Assembly: GCA_039621445.1 (NCBI GenBank)
Contig: CP154956.1
Location: forward strand, 35,606,100-35,670,099
DNA: 64,000 nucleotides
Direction: 5' to 3'
DNA from: Euglena gracilis
Lineage: Eukaryota > Euglenida > Euglenophyceae > Euglenales
The notes under the pieces were generated by a model, which was not told where the DNA came from, did not search any database, and was given only the letters and a program-made list of their open reading frames with translations. Every line of letters starts with the position of its first letter. Positions within the stretch are counted from its first letter, which is position 1. This document shows, piece after piece, positions 1 through 12,100 of this stretch. Both the position numbers and the translations under genes were made by a program.

Positions 1-3000
1 CAGCACCTCCCGCCGGAAGGAGATCATGTATGACCCCTGGTCTCTGCCAGGCCCCCGGGGGACCCCATCTTGGGAATGGGAATGGGACCCAGAATGGGAC
101 CCAGGGTGAGCGTGACTTCACCCTGGTCACACGTGGCCACGTGTGACCCTCAGGGTGGAGGCACTTCGACGCAGGGGAGCAAAAGATGAATGTGGAAAGA
201 ACACGGGTATCACTAAAGCACGTGTCGCAGGTGTGTATGTGATGGATTATCGGGGAAGATGACTGAGTTCTGACCGGGATTTACTGAAAGAGTTTTGGTG
301 GGCAGGGTTCGATATCAGGGCAGGCAGCAGGGGGGACCCCCCCCCGATGACCGTTTTTCGCCCCGGCCCGAAGTTGGAGGCTAGTGCGCTGGAGCCAGCC
401 CTGTTTTGACGTCTCACCGTACTACTCCCCATGCCATCGGGGTCCTGGGCATAGCTAAAGCGGGAGCTGCGGCGGATGAAGCGAACCGCATGCAGGCTCT
501 GGACCAGGGAAAGCATTGCATGGTCGGGGTTGCTCCATCAGCCCGTCAATGTGGGCGGAGGGGAATTCCAGCCGGAGATGTGTGACAATGCAAAACCAAC
601 ATACAGTTCAAAAAAGAAGATTCCTTTTCTCACAGGCATTTAAACCTCAGCTGACCGTTCCTTGATCCGAACTTCGGCTGACCTGGTTCCAAACCCGGGA
701 AGTTAAAAGAAAGTGTAAATTTGTGCAATGGCAAACAACAGATGGAACAAAACGTGGCTTAAATGCGACTTCGGCCACCACAAATGAAGGACAGGACCAC
801 AGCCTGGCCAAATCCCCGCGGTGCGGCAGGGCGTATGGCTTGCCGTTGGCGTCCGTCTCCTGGCTTTGGCGGAGGGCCACCCCAGAAACACCACACCCCA
901 AGCCCACGTGCCTCACGGCTGAACCAGACCATGAGTGACGAGCTGTAGCTGGCCAGACCTGAGCTGGTGGGCTGGCTGGGGAGGGGGGCGACCCTGCCGG
1001 GGCATCGTGGGGTACGCCGCCATGAAGGCGTCGAGGCTGCTGCACAGGTCCACCATGGTCTCCAGGTAGGCGACCAGGACGTTGGTGAAGTGGGTCTCCC
1101 ATGCCACCCGGGCGGCCTCCTCCCGCCGGTCCCCCTCCTGCCAGTCGGTGGGGCCACCGCCCGGATCGCCAGTTGGGGCCTCCGGCCCGCGCCCAACCGG
1201 GCGCAAACCGTCCACGACGGATCTCGGGGCCACAGCAGTCAAAGGGAATGCCCCCCCCCCCCCAGCAGCTTTGTCGAGACGTCTGGCATCTGGGATTGGC
1301 TAGGTCAAAACCAACAAATCCGGATCCCTCCGAGAAATGAGATTAGCACGAACCTCTTCGCCCGATGAAAGCAGAGCGGCCATCTCCTGGGGGGGGGGGG
1401 GATTCGGCACCGGGCCGTGGGCGTGGCACAGCAGGCGCATACGCCACTTCCCCTCCTCCACCGAGAACTGGCTGAACTTGTCCGAGTTGCGCTGGATGAA
1501 CTTCTTCCAGGCGGAGTGCTTGCCGCCAGGCCGCTGCGGCGCCGGCGGCCCGAGGAGGCACAGTTCGCAAGACACAGTGCGGGGAATGGGAATTCACCTT
1601 TGGGGGGCGGGGGGGGGGTACCTTTGGGGGGGGGGCGGTGAAGCAGCCGCATGCCCGCTGCCCACCACCTGCTGGTAGAGGTCGCCGTGCTTCCCCCGGA
1701 AGATGTTCTGGATGCGCTCCAGCGGGACAGGGTCAGCGGTGGGGGTGCCCCCCCCCCGCAGGAAACTCGGCAGGGACGGTGCTGGCGTGCGCACGAACAG
1801 CCGTCGGTAGTTGAATTTTCGTCTTTCAACAAAAAGGCAGTGAACTACGGCAGGCGTTTGAGGCGCGCGATTTCCCCGCCGCTGGGCGCTGCCCTTGTAC
1901 GGGTTAATGGCGGGGTCGCTCAGGTAGCCAATGATGATGTCGGTGGCCTCATTCTCGAGCTCGCTGGGGACCTCGCTCACAGGGGACCGGGGGGCACTGC
2001 AGTCAGGGGCCGCGGTGTGTAGGGTCGTTGGTTGGCTGGTTGTGTCCGGACGCCTGCGTCGCACTGTGGCGGATAATCTCAAACTGTTCCTGTATTACAT
2101 CGAGCACTATGCTGGTTGCGAGGTTTGAAACTGAGGTGTGTGTCCCCCCAGTCACAGGACATACGCTTTGCTCCACGCTTTTGGGGAGACCCACAGCTTC
2201 TTTCCCCATTCAGACTTTGAGGCTGATTTCTCAGGCATGGCCTGACCTCACCTTCAGTGCTGTGGACAAAAATGACAATTTTGGGCCAGTGGGGGCTGAT
2301 AATTACCGTACCTCCAAAGCCCAAAAATACATTTATGTGCACAGGTTGTCAAAAGTCAAGAATGCGGGCACGACGGGCCAAAGAAAGTTTGGCCTACCCA
2401 GGCTGTTTCCAGGTCCTCCCCATGAAGGCTCAAAACGGGGATGGACGCCATCCAAGCCCAGCTCCCCCCCCCCGCCAACCCCAACGCGGCCGGGGCACGG
2501 CGGCGCCTGGCCGTTGCTGGCGGGGGCGAACGGCGGGCTGTTGCCGCCGTAGCGCACCGGCGGCGCGTTGAGCTGCCACTGCAGCGTCTTGAAGTGGGCC
2601 AGCTCCGGCACGGGCGGCCGGTGCTGGTGCACCTCCAGCGTGGATGGCCGCAGGTCACTGGCCACACACGGGGGGGGGGGGGGGGGTGGCGGGATTGGGG
2701 GTCCGGAGGGGCCAGCCGCGAAGGCCAAAAAAAGGGCCGGAGGTAAACACTAGCGCCAAGCCAGAGGAGGACCAATACACAGCACACAATGCACACGCGG
2801 CGTCTGGAGAGCTCTGAGGCCTGCCCCAGCAAGCAACCCCCCCCCCCCCCCGGGTGGAGGCAAGGGTCTTCTGACGGCCCACCTGGTGCGGGGGGGGGGG
2901 GGGGGAGGGGGTCCCGGCTGGAAAAAGGTGATGGATGGGAAACAGGTGCTGGTTGGACCTCAAAGGGGGGTACGTGAGGGCCGGGGGGGGGGGTCCGGCC

Positions 3001-4735
3001 GGCTGGCAGCTGGATGCGGCGGGTACCCTGAAAACAGGCACAAAAAAAAAGTCCAAAGCCCAGCTGGGTTGGCATTTTTCAGCCAAAAATTGGACGTGAA
3101 AAACCAAAAGCAACTCAAAAATGCCATTTTTGACTCCTTCTTCAAAAAAAATTCTCTGCTTGGTGTCAAGTCTGTTTTTCAGTCCAGCCTGGCCCAAACT
3201 TTCTTTTAGCGCACCCACCCCTTGGGGGTCCGGAGCTTGGCTGCGAGCTGCTGGCTAGAAAAAAGGGTGCTGGCTAGCAGCCCCTCTGGGGGGTAGGGTC
3301 CAGGGCGTTCTTTAACGACCCCCCCCGGGGGGTCCAGCTCAGAGGCTGAAAAATTTGGGCTGGCTGGAAGAAAGGCTGCTTGCCCCCCCCCCCCCGGCTA
3401 GGGGTCCAAGCTGGAGCCGGGCCGACCAGGGGTCGAACCGGGTGCCAAAAATTGAAATTGCAAAACAAAAAAAAACTGCCAATGATGCAAAAAAATTTTG
3501 ACCCCAAATTTGCCCTAGACAGCCCTTTTCTGACCCATTTTGTCCATTTTTGCCCCATTTTTGCACCCCGAAAGCGAAAAATCCATTACCGTCCAGCAGC
3601 CCTTTGGGCAGCTGGAAATGAATAAATCTCGCTGATGGGGGGAGGGTCTGGGGCTGGAAAAATGCTGCTGGCTGGCTGCCACCCCAGGGGTGGGGTCAAA
3701 TGTTCTTGAGCTACGCCCTGGTTGGGTCCTCCGCAAAAGAAAACCCCTGGGTGGAGGTCGGTAGACCAAGTCTGCTGAAGGAAATTCGCTCGGAAAAGAG
3801 TCACCTGCACTTCCTCAAGCATCCCCCTGCCCATTTCTGGGCAGGGTTGCTGCTGGGGTGGGGTCGGGAAACGCCCCAACACACAACACGATGGCAGCGG
3901 CCCCACGACCACCGGCCTGGCCATGAAGATGCGCCCTTGCTCCCCGAAGCAGTCGTAGGCTCCGAATGGCTTCTCCGGCAGCTCCGCGGCCTCGAAAGCC
4001 TTGGCCGCCGCTTGGTCCCCGTTGGCAGCCCGGAGCTCGGCGGCTGTTTCGGGCACTCCACGGGGTGGGGGTGGGGGTGGGGGTGCCCTTGGGCACTTCC
4101 CGACCCAAGGCTGGGGCACCCCCATGCTTCCTCCAGCGGGTCGGCACAAAAGTCGGGCTCTTGAAATTCCAGTAAAATGGTCTTAGGCCTCTGGACTTCG
4201 ACCAGGCTTTTGCTTAAGGCCCCCCGGGGGGGGGGGGGTACTGGCTAGCCAATCGGCTAGACACTGGAGAAAGTGGACTAGCTAGACCCCCCCTCCCCCG
4301 GGGGGGGGGGTGCCGGGGGTCCCCCGGACTGGAAAAAAAAGGTTTTTAATAGGTTCTGGCTGATTTTGTTCCAAAAATTCCCAAAAATGGCCAAAAACGG
4401 GCATTTTTGGCCATTTTGGGGGGTCCCAAAAAAAAATTTCGGCGCTTCGCGCCGGTCACTGGAAAAATTTTTTCCACCAGCTAGCCCTGCTAGCAGACCC
4501 CCCCCCGGGGGGGTCTGCTAGAAAACCCACTAGCCAAATTTGGACTAGCTGCAGTCCAGCCCCCCCCGGGGGGGGTACTGCAATCCCTTAAGCAAATGCC
4601 TGACTTCAACACTGCTTAAACCCGAGAAGTCCCCTCAGGCAGGTCCCAACCACCCATGGTTTCCCTCCACGTCCGTGTTGGCGGCATGGTGGATATTTGC
4701 TGGTGTGGCTGGGATTAGTGAAGTGTGTGGGTTCA

Positions 4736-4772
<37 letters not shown>

Positions 4773-7700
4773 CACTCGCACACACAGTGTTGGGCGAACG
4801 GGGAAGCAAGGCAGTTGGGCAGTTAGGGCGGTTGTGGGGTTGGTGGTTGGGCTCCGCGCTGGCCAAGGGCCTTCAGCAGGGTCGGCCCCACATAATGGCA
4901 GGGGGACTCCGACCCCGCCTCCTGGAAGGCGGCAAACGTCGAGAGGCGGGAGGCGCGGGCCGGGGCCTTGGCGAGGTTGATGCCGCCGACGCCGTCGCCG
5001 GGGTTGATGACCCGGTCGTACAGGATCCAGTCGGCCTGACGGCCCCCCGGCCCAGGGGGCCCCACGAGGGGGCGTGGGGGTGTGTGTGCGGATGTGCGTG
5101 CTCCGGGGCGCGTGCAGGTTTCATACGGGTGCGTGGGGCGAGGTGGACTGTCAAAAGCCAATTCATAAAATAAATTTAGTTTGGTTGTAGTTGTTTTGAA
5201 TGGGCTTAGGCGGCCCAACTCGCACTTAGCTTTGAAAGTGACTGGAAAACTGCGCCGATGCGCAACCTTGCAAAAAAAGTTCTGCATTCCAACACCGAGG
5301 CCCGATTTTCAGGACAGTCCGCATTGGTCTCTCCCTCCACCCCCAGGGCCTGGGCACAAAAGCAGCGACTTGGAATGTCATGGTCTGGGGACACACATCT
5401 TGGCGCAACGATGGCGCAACTAAATTCTTCATTATAAAAAATTAACTGCATTGCGCACTTGCGAAATATTTTGAATTTATTGTGATTCTAAATGTGGGTG
5501 GCCATTGAGCACTTGCACAATGGTTACACAGCATATATGCTAAATGTATTTTCATTGCGCATTACTCACTGAGTAATGAGCACCCTTACGTAGACTGATA
5601 ATTTAACTTTTAAATTGTGCAAATGTGCAATGGACATACAATTTTTAAGTTTTAAATCAGCGTGGTTATTTGTGCAGATGCACAATGTTTACCCAATTTC
5701 AATACGACATGACCAAGAGAAAGCTTCTTTCCACCTGTCCTGCAACTCTGCAGTGTTGTCGACCATGGCCGTTCTCTCCTGGCGTCGTGGGATGAGTTTC
5801 AGGGGGTTATATTGTGCACTCGTGCAACAGCCACGCTAATTTAGAATTTTAAAAAATGCATTTCTATTGCGCCGTGGCGCAATGTAACTCTTAAATTTTC
5901 ATTCTACATAAGGGTGCCCATTGCGCAGATGCATAATGGTTACCAATTTTTGGCTACTTATTTTATCACTCTGGGCGGAGAGAGAGCCGTCCCGAAAGCA
6001 TCTCAACACCGAGCTAAGGTAGGGGAAGCCTTGCCTGGAACAGGAGACCAACCCCCTGGGGTGTGAATGCAACCACCATCTTCCCGACGTGCCTTGTCCA
6101 ATGGGTTGTGAGCCCAATGCCATTGCCGGAGGATTCTCCCACTTCCTTCTCAGTTCAGTATGTCTGAGGGGTCCGATTTTTTCGCCACCTTTTGACACTC
6201 GAAATTTGTGTTTGAAGGAGAACAGGTAACAGATAAACCCTCCAGATCAAAGCTGGGGAAACACTTTTGGGCACCCAAAAAAGTGTTTTGAAAAAGCTCG
6301 CAACCCTCCTTTTCTCACCCAGGGTTTGAAGCACACAACTTTGGGGATGAGGGACTGGAATTGAGAAATCGAAAAGTTCCAACTACAATGGTGGACATAC
6401 TGGCACACCTCTTTTCGGTGGTTTGCAACCCATCAGACGGGCCCATCACACCAGGCAGATAGAGGACATGGTTCAGCCAAAACAGACAGTCCCAAAAAAA
6501 ACAACCCAACCTGCAGCACTGAGTTCAGCGTCACTGTGGCTCCACAGCCTGCCGGCCATGACGCATCTTATCGGAACAGCACAGCCCCTCCCTCCCCAGT
6601 GCCTGAGTACTTCAAAATCACCAACCAGCTTCTGGTCACAATGGTGCTCAAACCCCCTTCATCATTCTCCTCAATCGGCCACCTCCTCCCATAGCACGCA
6701 TGCGTTCATGTACACCTGCTATTTAAATGCCCATTGCGCCCATGCGCAAAAATTGCCCATTATTGGGCTTGGTGTGGAAATCCCCTTCGATCGACTTGGG
6801 TTTCAGGGGCGAAGCGCTCAGGTTGTCGGAAGAGATTGTTTGGGCATATTTTTCAAACAAAATAGCAACCCCCCAAAAATGCACATTTCTACATAATTTT
6901 TGAATCTTTTGACACTTCATTTTGGGTTGATACTGCCCAAAATTGTTGTTATCTAGCATTTTGGCCAAAATATGCTGTTTTCTTCTTTCTTTTCTTCTTC
7001 TCTTACTTCCTTCTCTTGGGTGCGACAGGGGGGGGGGCATATTATTTTGGGGGTTTAATTGCTGTTGTTGACTGCTCAGTAACCATTTGTCGGTACCTGC
7101 TCCTTCGTGGCAGCTCACGTCGCTGTCCCAACCCACCAGGGGTTTGCGCTTGAGGGGTAGAACAGACTTTTTTTTTAAGAAAAATGTCTCAACTAGTCAA
7201 AAAATTGAAAAATTGCAAAATGGAAGAACCATGCTTTTGTTGTTAAAAATTTGAAGAAAAAAAGGGGGGAAGACCATTTGCTGATTTGGGGGAACGCCTG
7301 CAGATGTGAATATGAGATGGTCCGGGGGACCCTCCGTGTTGGCCTCCACGGGGCCGTGCAGGGGCAGGGGCTCCTGGGCAGCGGAGGCGTCCACCTTCGG
7401 GTCGTCTGGCGTCAGCGTCAAAGCCTGGATCGCCTGGGTGAGGACGTCCTCCGCAGGCCCCCCTTCGGGGTGGGGGGGGGGCAGGGGCTGGCTGGGCAGA
7501 CGGCAGCTCAGTAGCCACTTTTCTGCACCTGCTCCTTTGCAGCAGCTCCACGTCGCTGTCCCAACCAACCAGGGACTTGCGCTTGAAGGGGAGAACAGAC
7601 TTTAAAAAAAAAGTTAGAGAAGTCAAAAACCCTGCAAAGTCGTCGTAAAAAAAACCATTAGGAGGAGGAGCCATGCTTTTATTGTTAAAAAACCAGCGGA

Positions 7701-8311
7701 GGAGCAGACACCTGGCGTTCTCCTCCGCGGGTTCTACCCGCAATGCTGTTTTTTTTATCACAGGGGGCTTCGAGGGCCATGTCAGCAAGGCCTTCAGGGG
7801 TATGTGTGCCCTGTGCTTCGGAAAGCGCCAAAGGAGGCCGGCCTGGGCAGACTCCAGGTCCACGGCCGGTGCCCTGGAGCCCTCGCTGTCCCGGAACGCG
7901 AGCGACGGGTTGGAGCACAGGCCGCCGCCAGGCCCCCGTGTGAGAGAGGCCCATGCCCCCAGGGGGGAGGGAGGGGGTTGGGTGTGGCGGTCGCCCGCTC
8001 TCCCCCGGCCCGGGCACGGGGGCACTCCGGGGACAGCACCGAAGTCGCGCATATGTCAGTGCCCAAAAGAACTGAAGTGGAAGGCATCGGCGCTCAGCGT
8101 AAGAGACGGAATTCCAGAAGGGCAAAGAAAGATTGGGGGGAGGGAGGATGCAAATGGACTGCGGAAGGATGGGGGGATGGCTTCTCTGGGAGGGCGGCGC
8201 AAAGGGGGGGGGGGCGTCCAGGCCCACGGGGACCTGCCCGGCCGGGGGCAGCAGCCCCAAGGAGCTCGCCAGCAGGTCGTGCACGGCGGGCACGGAGTCC
8301 GACAGCGCCAT
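1..8311 (-). CDS. Multi-exon gene of unknown function, 3' end outside window
   Basis: Candidate exons (minus strand, high GC3): 8311-8234 (first exon; MALSDSVPAVHDLLASSLGL, donor CAG|GTCCCC), ~7950-7752, ~7490-7300, 5035-4892, 4043-3890, 2657-2486, 1975-1849, ~1765-1669, 1533-1411, 1137-~993, 498-418 and 43-1 (continues past the edge). Exons ~1765-1669 and 1533-1411 join in phase 0. Together they encode a compact helical stretch, VPLERIQNIFRGKHGDLYQQ, then KHSAWKKFIQRNSDKFSQF and EEGKWRMRLL, which loosely resembles a winged-helix (LOTUS/OST-HTH-like) fold. That is only an impression. The exon at 1137 is also helical (VAWETHFTNVLVAYLETMVD). I do not recognise the protein. It starts 861 bp after the MORN stop on the same strand, so it has its own promoter region, which contains a CATA microsatellite. 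Exons in one frame on one strand support a single gene, but it could be two. Confidence 0.55.
418..498 (-). CDS. Coding exon near left edge
   Basis: A 27-codon exon between GTCCAG (acceptor) and ACG|GTGAGA (strong donor). It encodes SLHAVRFIRRSSRFSYAQDP and GMGSST. It is followed by the edge-truncated exon 43-1, whose high-GC3 frame reads DQGSYMISFRREVL. The phase between the two does not match exactly, so a border may be off by a few bases. Confidence 0.45.
1411..1533 (-). CDS. Exon with possible winged-helix (LOTUS-like) segment
   Basis: A 41-codon exon bounded by CCGCAG|CGG and CCCG|GTGCCG. The pattern WKKFI-(x)-F-(x)-F-(x)-EEGKWRMRLL, placed after LERIQNIF from the preceding exon (~1765-1669), has the spacing of a small helix-helix-wing module such as OST-HTH/LOTUS RNA-binding domains. 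Similarity is by eye only. Other winged-helix or unrelated helical folds fit as well. GC3 is high and flanks are low-complexity, so it is very likely coding even though the fold is uncertain. Confidence 0.5.
2486..2657 (-). CDS. Coding exon, unknown protein
   Basis: A 172-nt open exon with GGCCAG acceptor and CGC|GTTGGG donor. It encodes a proline-rich linker-like sequence beginning DLRPSTLEVHQHRPPVPELA and containing FKTLQWQLNAPPVRYGGN. Codon third positions are almost all G/C. It sits on the same strand as the neighbouring exons of the left-edge gene. No domain recognised. Confidence 0.55.
3890..4043 (-). CDS. Coding exon, unknown protein
   Basis: Exon starting after GAAACAG. It encodes AELRAANGDQAAAKAFEAAE, then KPFGAYDCFGEQGRIFMARP. 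GC3 is high and the exon lies between MITE-rich introns. The upstream neighbour is the exon at 5035-4892, downstream the one at 2657-2486. Function unknown. The donor could be any of several GTs at 3889-3881. Confidence 0.5.
4203..4602. mobile_element. hAT-type MITE, group A, copy 1
   Basis: A 400-bp element with termini CAGGCTTTTGCTTAAGG / CCTTAAGCAAATGCCTG, flanked by ACTTCGAC (4195-4202) and ACTTCAAC (4603-4610): an 8-bp target duplication with one change. Inside are several G/C runs, GCTAGC-rich inverted segments and a central TTCGGCGCTTCGCGCCGG hairpin. No ORF. It lies in an intron of the left-edge gene. Confidence 0.85.
4736..4771. repeat. (CA)n microsatellite
   Basis: A short pure CA run in an intron of the left-edge gene. 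Confidence 0.9.
4892..5035 (-). CDS. Coding exon, unknown protein
   Basis: A 48-codon exon starting after CGTCAG and ending before GTGGGG. It encodes ADWILYDRVINPGDGVGG, then INLAKAPARASRLSTFAAFQ. The GC3 bias is strong and the other frames lack it. It probably belongs to the left-edge gene. The phrase VINPGDGVGGIN looks like a conserved globular segment, but I could not place the family. Confidence 0.6.
5207..5960. repeat. Relative of the iteron element: one terminus plus GCGCA palindromes
   Basis: 5209-5235 (CTTAGGCGGCCCAACTCGCACTTAG) matches the termini of 23428-26162. It is followed by about eight palindromic motifs of the form ATTGCGCA-n-TGCGCAATG (e.g. around 5452, 5505, 5555, 5620, 5680, 5815, 5867, 5920). 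No matching right end was seen. A further terminus-like fragment is at 13454-13482 (CTTAGGCAGCGTGACTCTGACTTAA). Confidence 0.6.
6528..6863. repeat. ~320-bp dispersed repeat, copy 1
   Basis: Near-identical (about 95% by eye) to 45932-46250: GCGTCACTGTGGCTCCACAG through CATATTTTTCAAACAAAAT. The only large difference is a 16-bp indel at CTCCTCAATCGGCCACCTCCT. It contains the GCGCCCATGCGCAAAAATTGCCC palindrome-like segment. No inverted termini and no ORF. Confidence 0.85.
7078..7692. repeat. Intronic tandem duplication flanking an exon
   Basis: About 175 bp at 7078-7252 recurs at 7507-7692. Shared blocks are ACCTGCTCCTT, CACGTCGCTGTCCCAACC, GGGGAGAACAGACTTT and GAGCCATGCTTTTATTGTTAAAAA. Between them lies a coding exon of the left-edge gene (~7490-7300). 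The period is ~430 bp. Confidence 0.75.
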
Positions 8312-8467
8312 TCCCGGAGATTGGAGTCCTGGCGGCGACGGCGGGGGGCAGGGGCGGGGGGCGGGGTAAGCTGCCGGAAGGACGATGCTCGGCCGCCAAT
8401 GCTGGGGCTTTTCAGAGAAATGCACCCAGCGCACAAGCCTTGCGGTTTCTGTTTCAAAAAATAAAAT

Positions 8468-8710
8468 ACACATACATACATACATACATACATACATACA
8501 TACATACATACATACATACATACATACATACATACATACATACATACATACATACATACATACATACATACATACATACATACATACATACATACATACA
8601 TACATACATACATACATACATACATACATACATACATACATACATACATACATACATACATACATACATACATACATACATACATGCATACATACATACA
8701 TACATACATA
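8468..8710. repeat. (CATA)n microsatellite, ~60 copies
   Basis: 243 bp of CATA broken by a single T-to-G (8686 region). It sits between the MORN stop (9172) and the start of the left-edge gene (8311), that is, in the latter's upstream region. Spurious MYVC/THTY ORFs arise from it. Confidence 0.97.
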
Positions 8711-9171
8711 TCTGTATGTATATAGATGTACTGCAATGGTCCCTGGTGTGGGTGTCAAGAAAGAGGGGCCTGAGGTTGCGGTGGAGTCAAAAATATGCCT
8801 GTGAACGAAATAGGAAAATCGGAATCCATAATCAGCGTCAGAGATGTCTTCATGACTGGAGGGTGCTTCTAAGACCCTCCTGCCTCCAATGCAAGCGGCC
8901 GGTGTGTCGAAATAACAGCCCAAATGCAGTGGTGGACGAAAATAACACACGGGGTTAACATGTAGCAGAAGACACAGGGGTGAGTGACATGTGGTAGAGA
9001 ACATGCGTACAAGTGCGCGTTGGAGGCGTCGTGGCGGTGGAGGGGGCAGCCACTTTGGGCCACATACACTGGCACAGACAGAGGAAGGGAAGCGGGGGGG
9101 AGGGAGGGGCGGCGGAAGATGGGCGCGGCATGCGTCGCGGGGGGGGGGGGGGGGGGGGGGCGAGGCCGGCC

Positions 9172-12100
9172 TCAGGCGGCAGGCCGGACCTCCTCCTTCG
9201 TCAGGAGCACGTTGTCCGCGAAGGTGACCTCGTACTGCAGGTTGGTCTGCGGGTCACCCACAGGGCGGCCAGCGCCCCCCACACCACCGTTGGAGGTGGT
9301 GGACCCCAGCCCTCAACCCCCCGCCCCCCCCCCTGCCCCCATCATACAATTTTTTATCGACCCCCCGGGGGGGGGGGGGGGGGGGCGGCCACTCCACTTT
9401 TTTTTAAAAAAAACCAGTCAGTCACTCATTTTCAAAAAAACCAGCCAGTCACAACCCCCCCGGGGGGGGGGGGAGGGGGTCGGCCACTCAGAAAAACGGC
9501 CACTTTCCAGTCACTTTAGGCCATTTTAGGCCAAAAAAAATTTTCCGGCGCCTTCGGCGCCGGGGTCACTCAAGCCACTTTTGCCCACTCCTGGCCGACC
9601 CCCCCCCGGGGGGGGGGGGGGCCGGTCAGTGCTTAAGCAATTGCCTGGCCCCCATCGCCCGAAAACAGCTGACCTGGGCCGCGCACGCCGCCCTGGCCCA
9701 GCCACACGCCGGTGCCGTGCTTCTGGCCGCCGCGGAAGCGGCCCTGGAAGACGGCCCCGTCGGCGTAGCGGAGAATGCCGTGGCCGTTCATCTGGTCCTC
9801 CTGTCACAAGGGATGGGCAGGGTATTTGGGGGGGGGGTGACTCCCCCGGAGGGGAGGGGGGACCACGCCCCCCTCCCACTGTGCAAAAAAAAATTCCGGC
9901 ACAAAGCGCTGGAAATATTATTTTTGAAAAAAGCCCCAAATCGGTCGCAACGTAAACCAAAATTTTCATCATTTCCAGGGCGAAGTGCTGTAAAAAATTT
10001 TTGGGGGGTCTCTGGGGGGGGGGGGGGTCCCGGACCCCCCCCCCCCCGGTCTGAAGGGGGGGGTGGCTGGTCTGGACCCCCTTGGGGGGGTCTGACTGCC
10101 CCCGCAAAACCACCGCTCAATACCCATCCACAGGGTGCCTCAAAACGCCCACAGCAGGCAAGACATGCAGCAGCAGCAGCAGCAGCATGGGCAGCAGGGT
10201 AAAAAATGTGGTTCAAAAGGCTGATGTTTTAGGTCACCAAAAAGCCAAACAGGGGGGGTCTGGCAGAGTAACTTATTGAGTGAGCAGAGTATGGTGGCTC
10301 GTCATCTGACCCCGCAAAAGGCTCATGCCCAACATTAAAAACCCCCTTCTACCAAAGATAATACAATGTTGTGTCGATGCTGTTTGCAGGTAAAGGCAGT
10401 CCAAAAACAAATGAAAAACAGCAAAATCCACCAGCGTCCACCGACTTGAATGATTTTGGTGCCAGCTTCACACGTTAGTCAAAACAGAAAAATAAATCAA
10501 GGAAAATTTTTCATGGCAGATGCCGATATGCAAGCAGGAACTTCCTGCGAAAAAAATATGTACCAGAAATGAGCCATTGACTGCAAATTTGAGGTAAAAT
10601 TGGACGATTGTGTTGTCCCTACCCCCCGCCATGCAATTTTGGATCACCTGAAAACTCTCCCATCCTTTCATCCTTTTTCCAATTCTGGAGACATCCACAA
10701 CATTGGGGTGAGACATTCAAAACATTGGGGTAGGCATGCCTTGAACATGCCCTCATATGTGTCGCCGTTCCGGAACAGCACCGCCCCACAGCCAGAGCGG
10801 ACCCCACCCCGGAACTCTCCCTGTGAGACAAGAATTGGCGGGTTGGCACTCTCACAGCCTGTCGGTGCTGAAGACCGGTGTTGCCAATGGGGACCCACTG
10901 CAGACATTATCACACAGGTGTGTTGCAATTGTGGGGTGATCTATGGTGCATGTATGCGCGCACGTGTGTGTGAGTGTGTGCGTGGACGTGCGTTTGTTTG
11001 TCACACAACACAACACAGCGCAGCGCAGCACAACACAGACACACACACCTCGTATCGGTCGCCATTGGCATAGAGCAACGTTCCCTCACCATGACGCAGG
11101 TCGTCCCAAAACTCCCCCACGTAGCGGTCCCCGTTGGCATACTGCGCCGTGGCCTGCATAGGGCAACAGGAGTTGCGAGAAAACCCAGCAGGCTTTTGGC
11201 CATGGGTGCCTGCCAATACAGGCACCCCCCCCCTCCCCAGGAGGACGAAGGACTCGGGGTTGGAGTCCTGATTTCCCTTGAAAATGAGCATCTTCGACTC
11301 AGAGTCATCAACACCGGGTTTGCTTCGGCTTTTGAGTACAGGGTGCCAATCCCGGAAAATGCCCCATGCTGACCCAAAGCACCCAGCAGCGAAATTTGAG
11401 GGAAATTATGCTAGTTGCTCTTTCTTGGCGCTTAATAAACCGCGGGCAAGCAAACCCCCCAAAATAATAACCCCCCCAAAGGGTCCTGGCTCCCGGAAAC
11501 CAAATAATGTGATCAGGATGTGATCAGCTCCAGGATGCGGAGACAGAAGCAGGGACTTTGTCAGTCAGGGTGCCTAAGAGCAGGTGTGACACCTAAATTC
11601 GTAAACCGGCCACAATATTGAAGCCGAAACTGGTGTGTTGGTGAAATTATGGAAGTAATTAATTTGCGCGAATGCGGAAATAGTCTGTCTGGTCAGTCTG
11701 CGCATCTGTGCACATCAACCATTTGTGCAACTCAACACACGTGCCATTTAGAGGGTGTGGCATTACTGCAGTTTCAGAATCCTTAAATGCGCGATATTTG
11801 CAAAATTCAATGCAACTGGGGATCAGCCTTCTGGGCCCGAATATGGGCACGGCAGTTGAGACAGTAAAAAACCATTTTGTTTCCCTGAAACATAAGAATA
11901 TATAAAAATAATAATAAATGGGCCTTAAAGGTGCCCAATATTTAATCCAAAAAATGAGGCACATACATTAGCTGGGAATGGCTGTGTCAACTGACTGGAA
12001 AACTGCGGAAAATTTACACAGTTGAAACTTGTAAAATTTTCGCAGACTAACAACCCAAAAAAAGTTCGTGAGGACGGGGACCAGGCTTTTGCTTAAGGAC

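Noticed and set aside
7685-9004. Minus-strand 439-codon frame, and overlapping plus-strand frames at 7804-8958
   Set aside because: Length comes from reading through the (CATA)n microsatellite. Only short flanking parts have codon bias and they fit separate exons.
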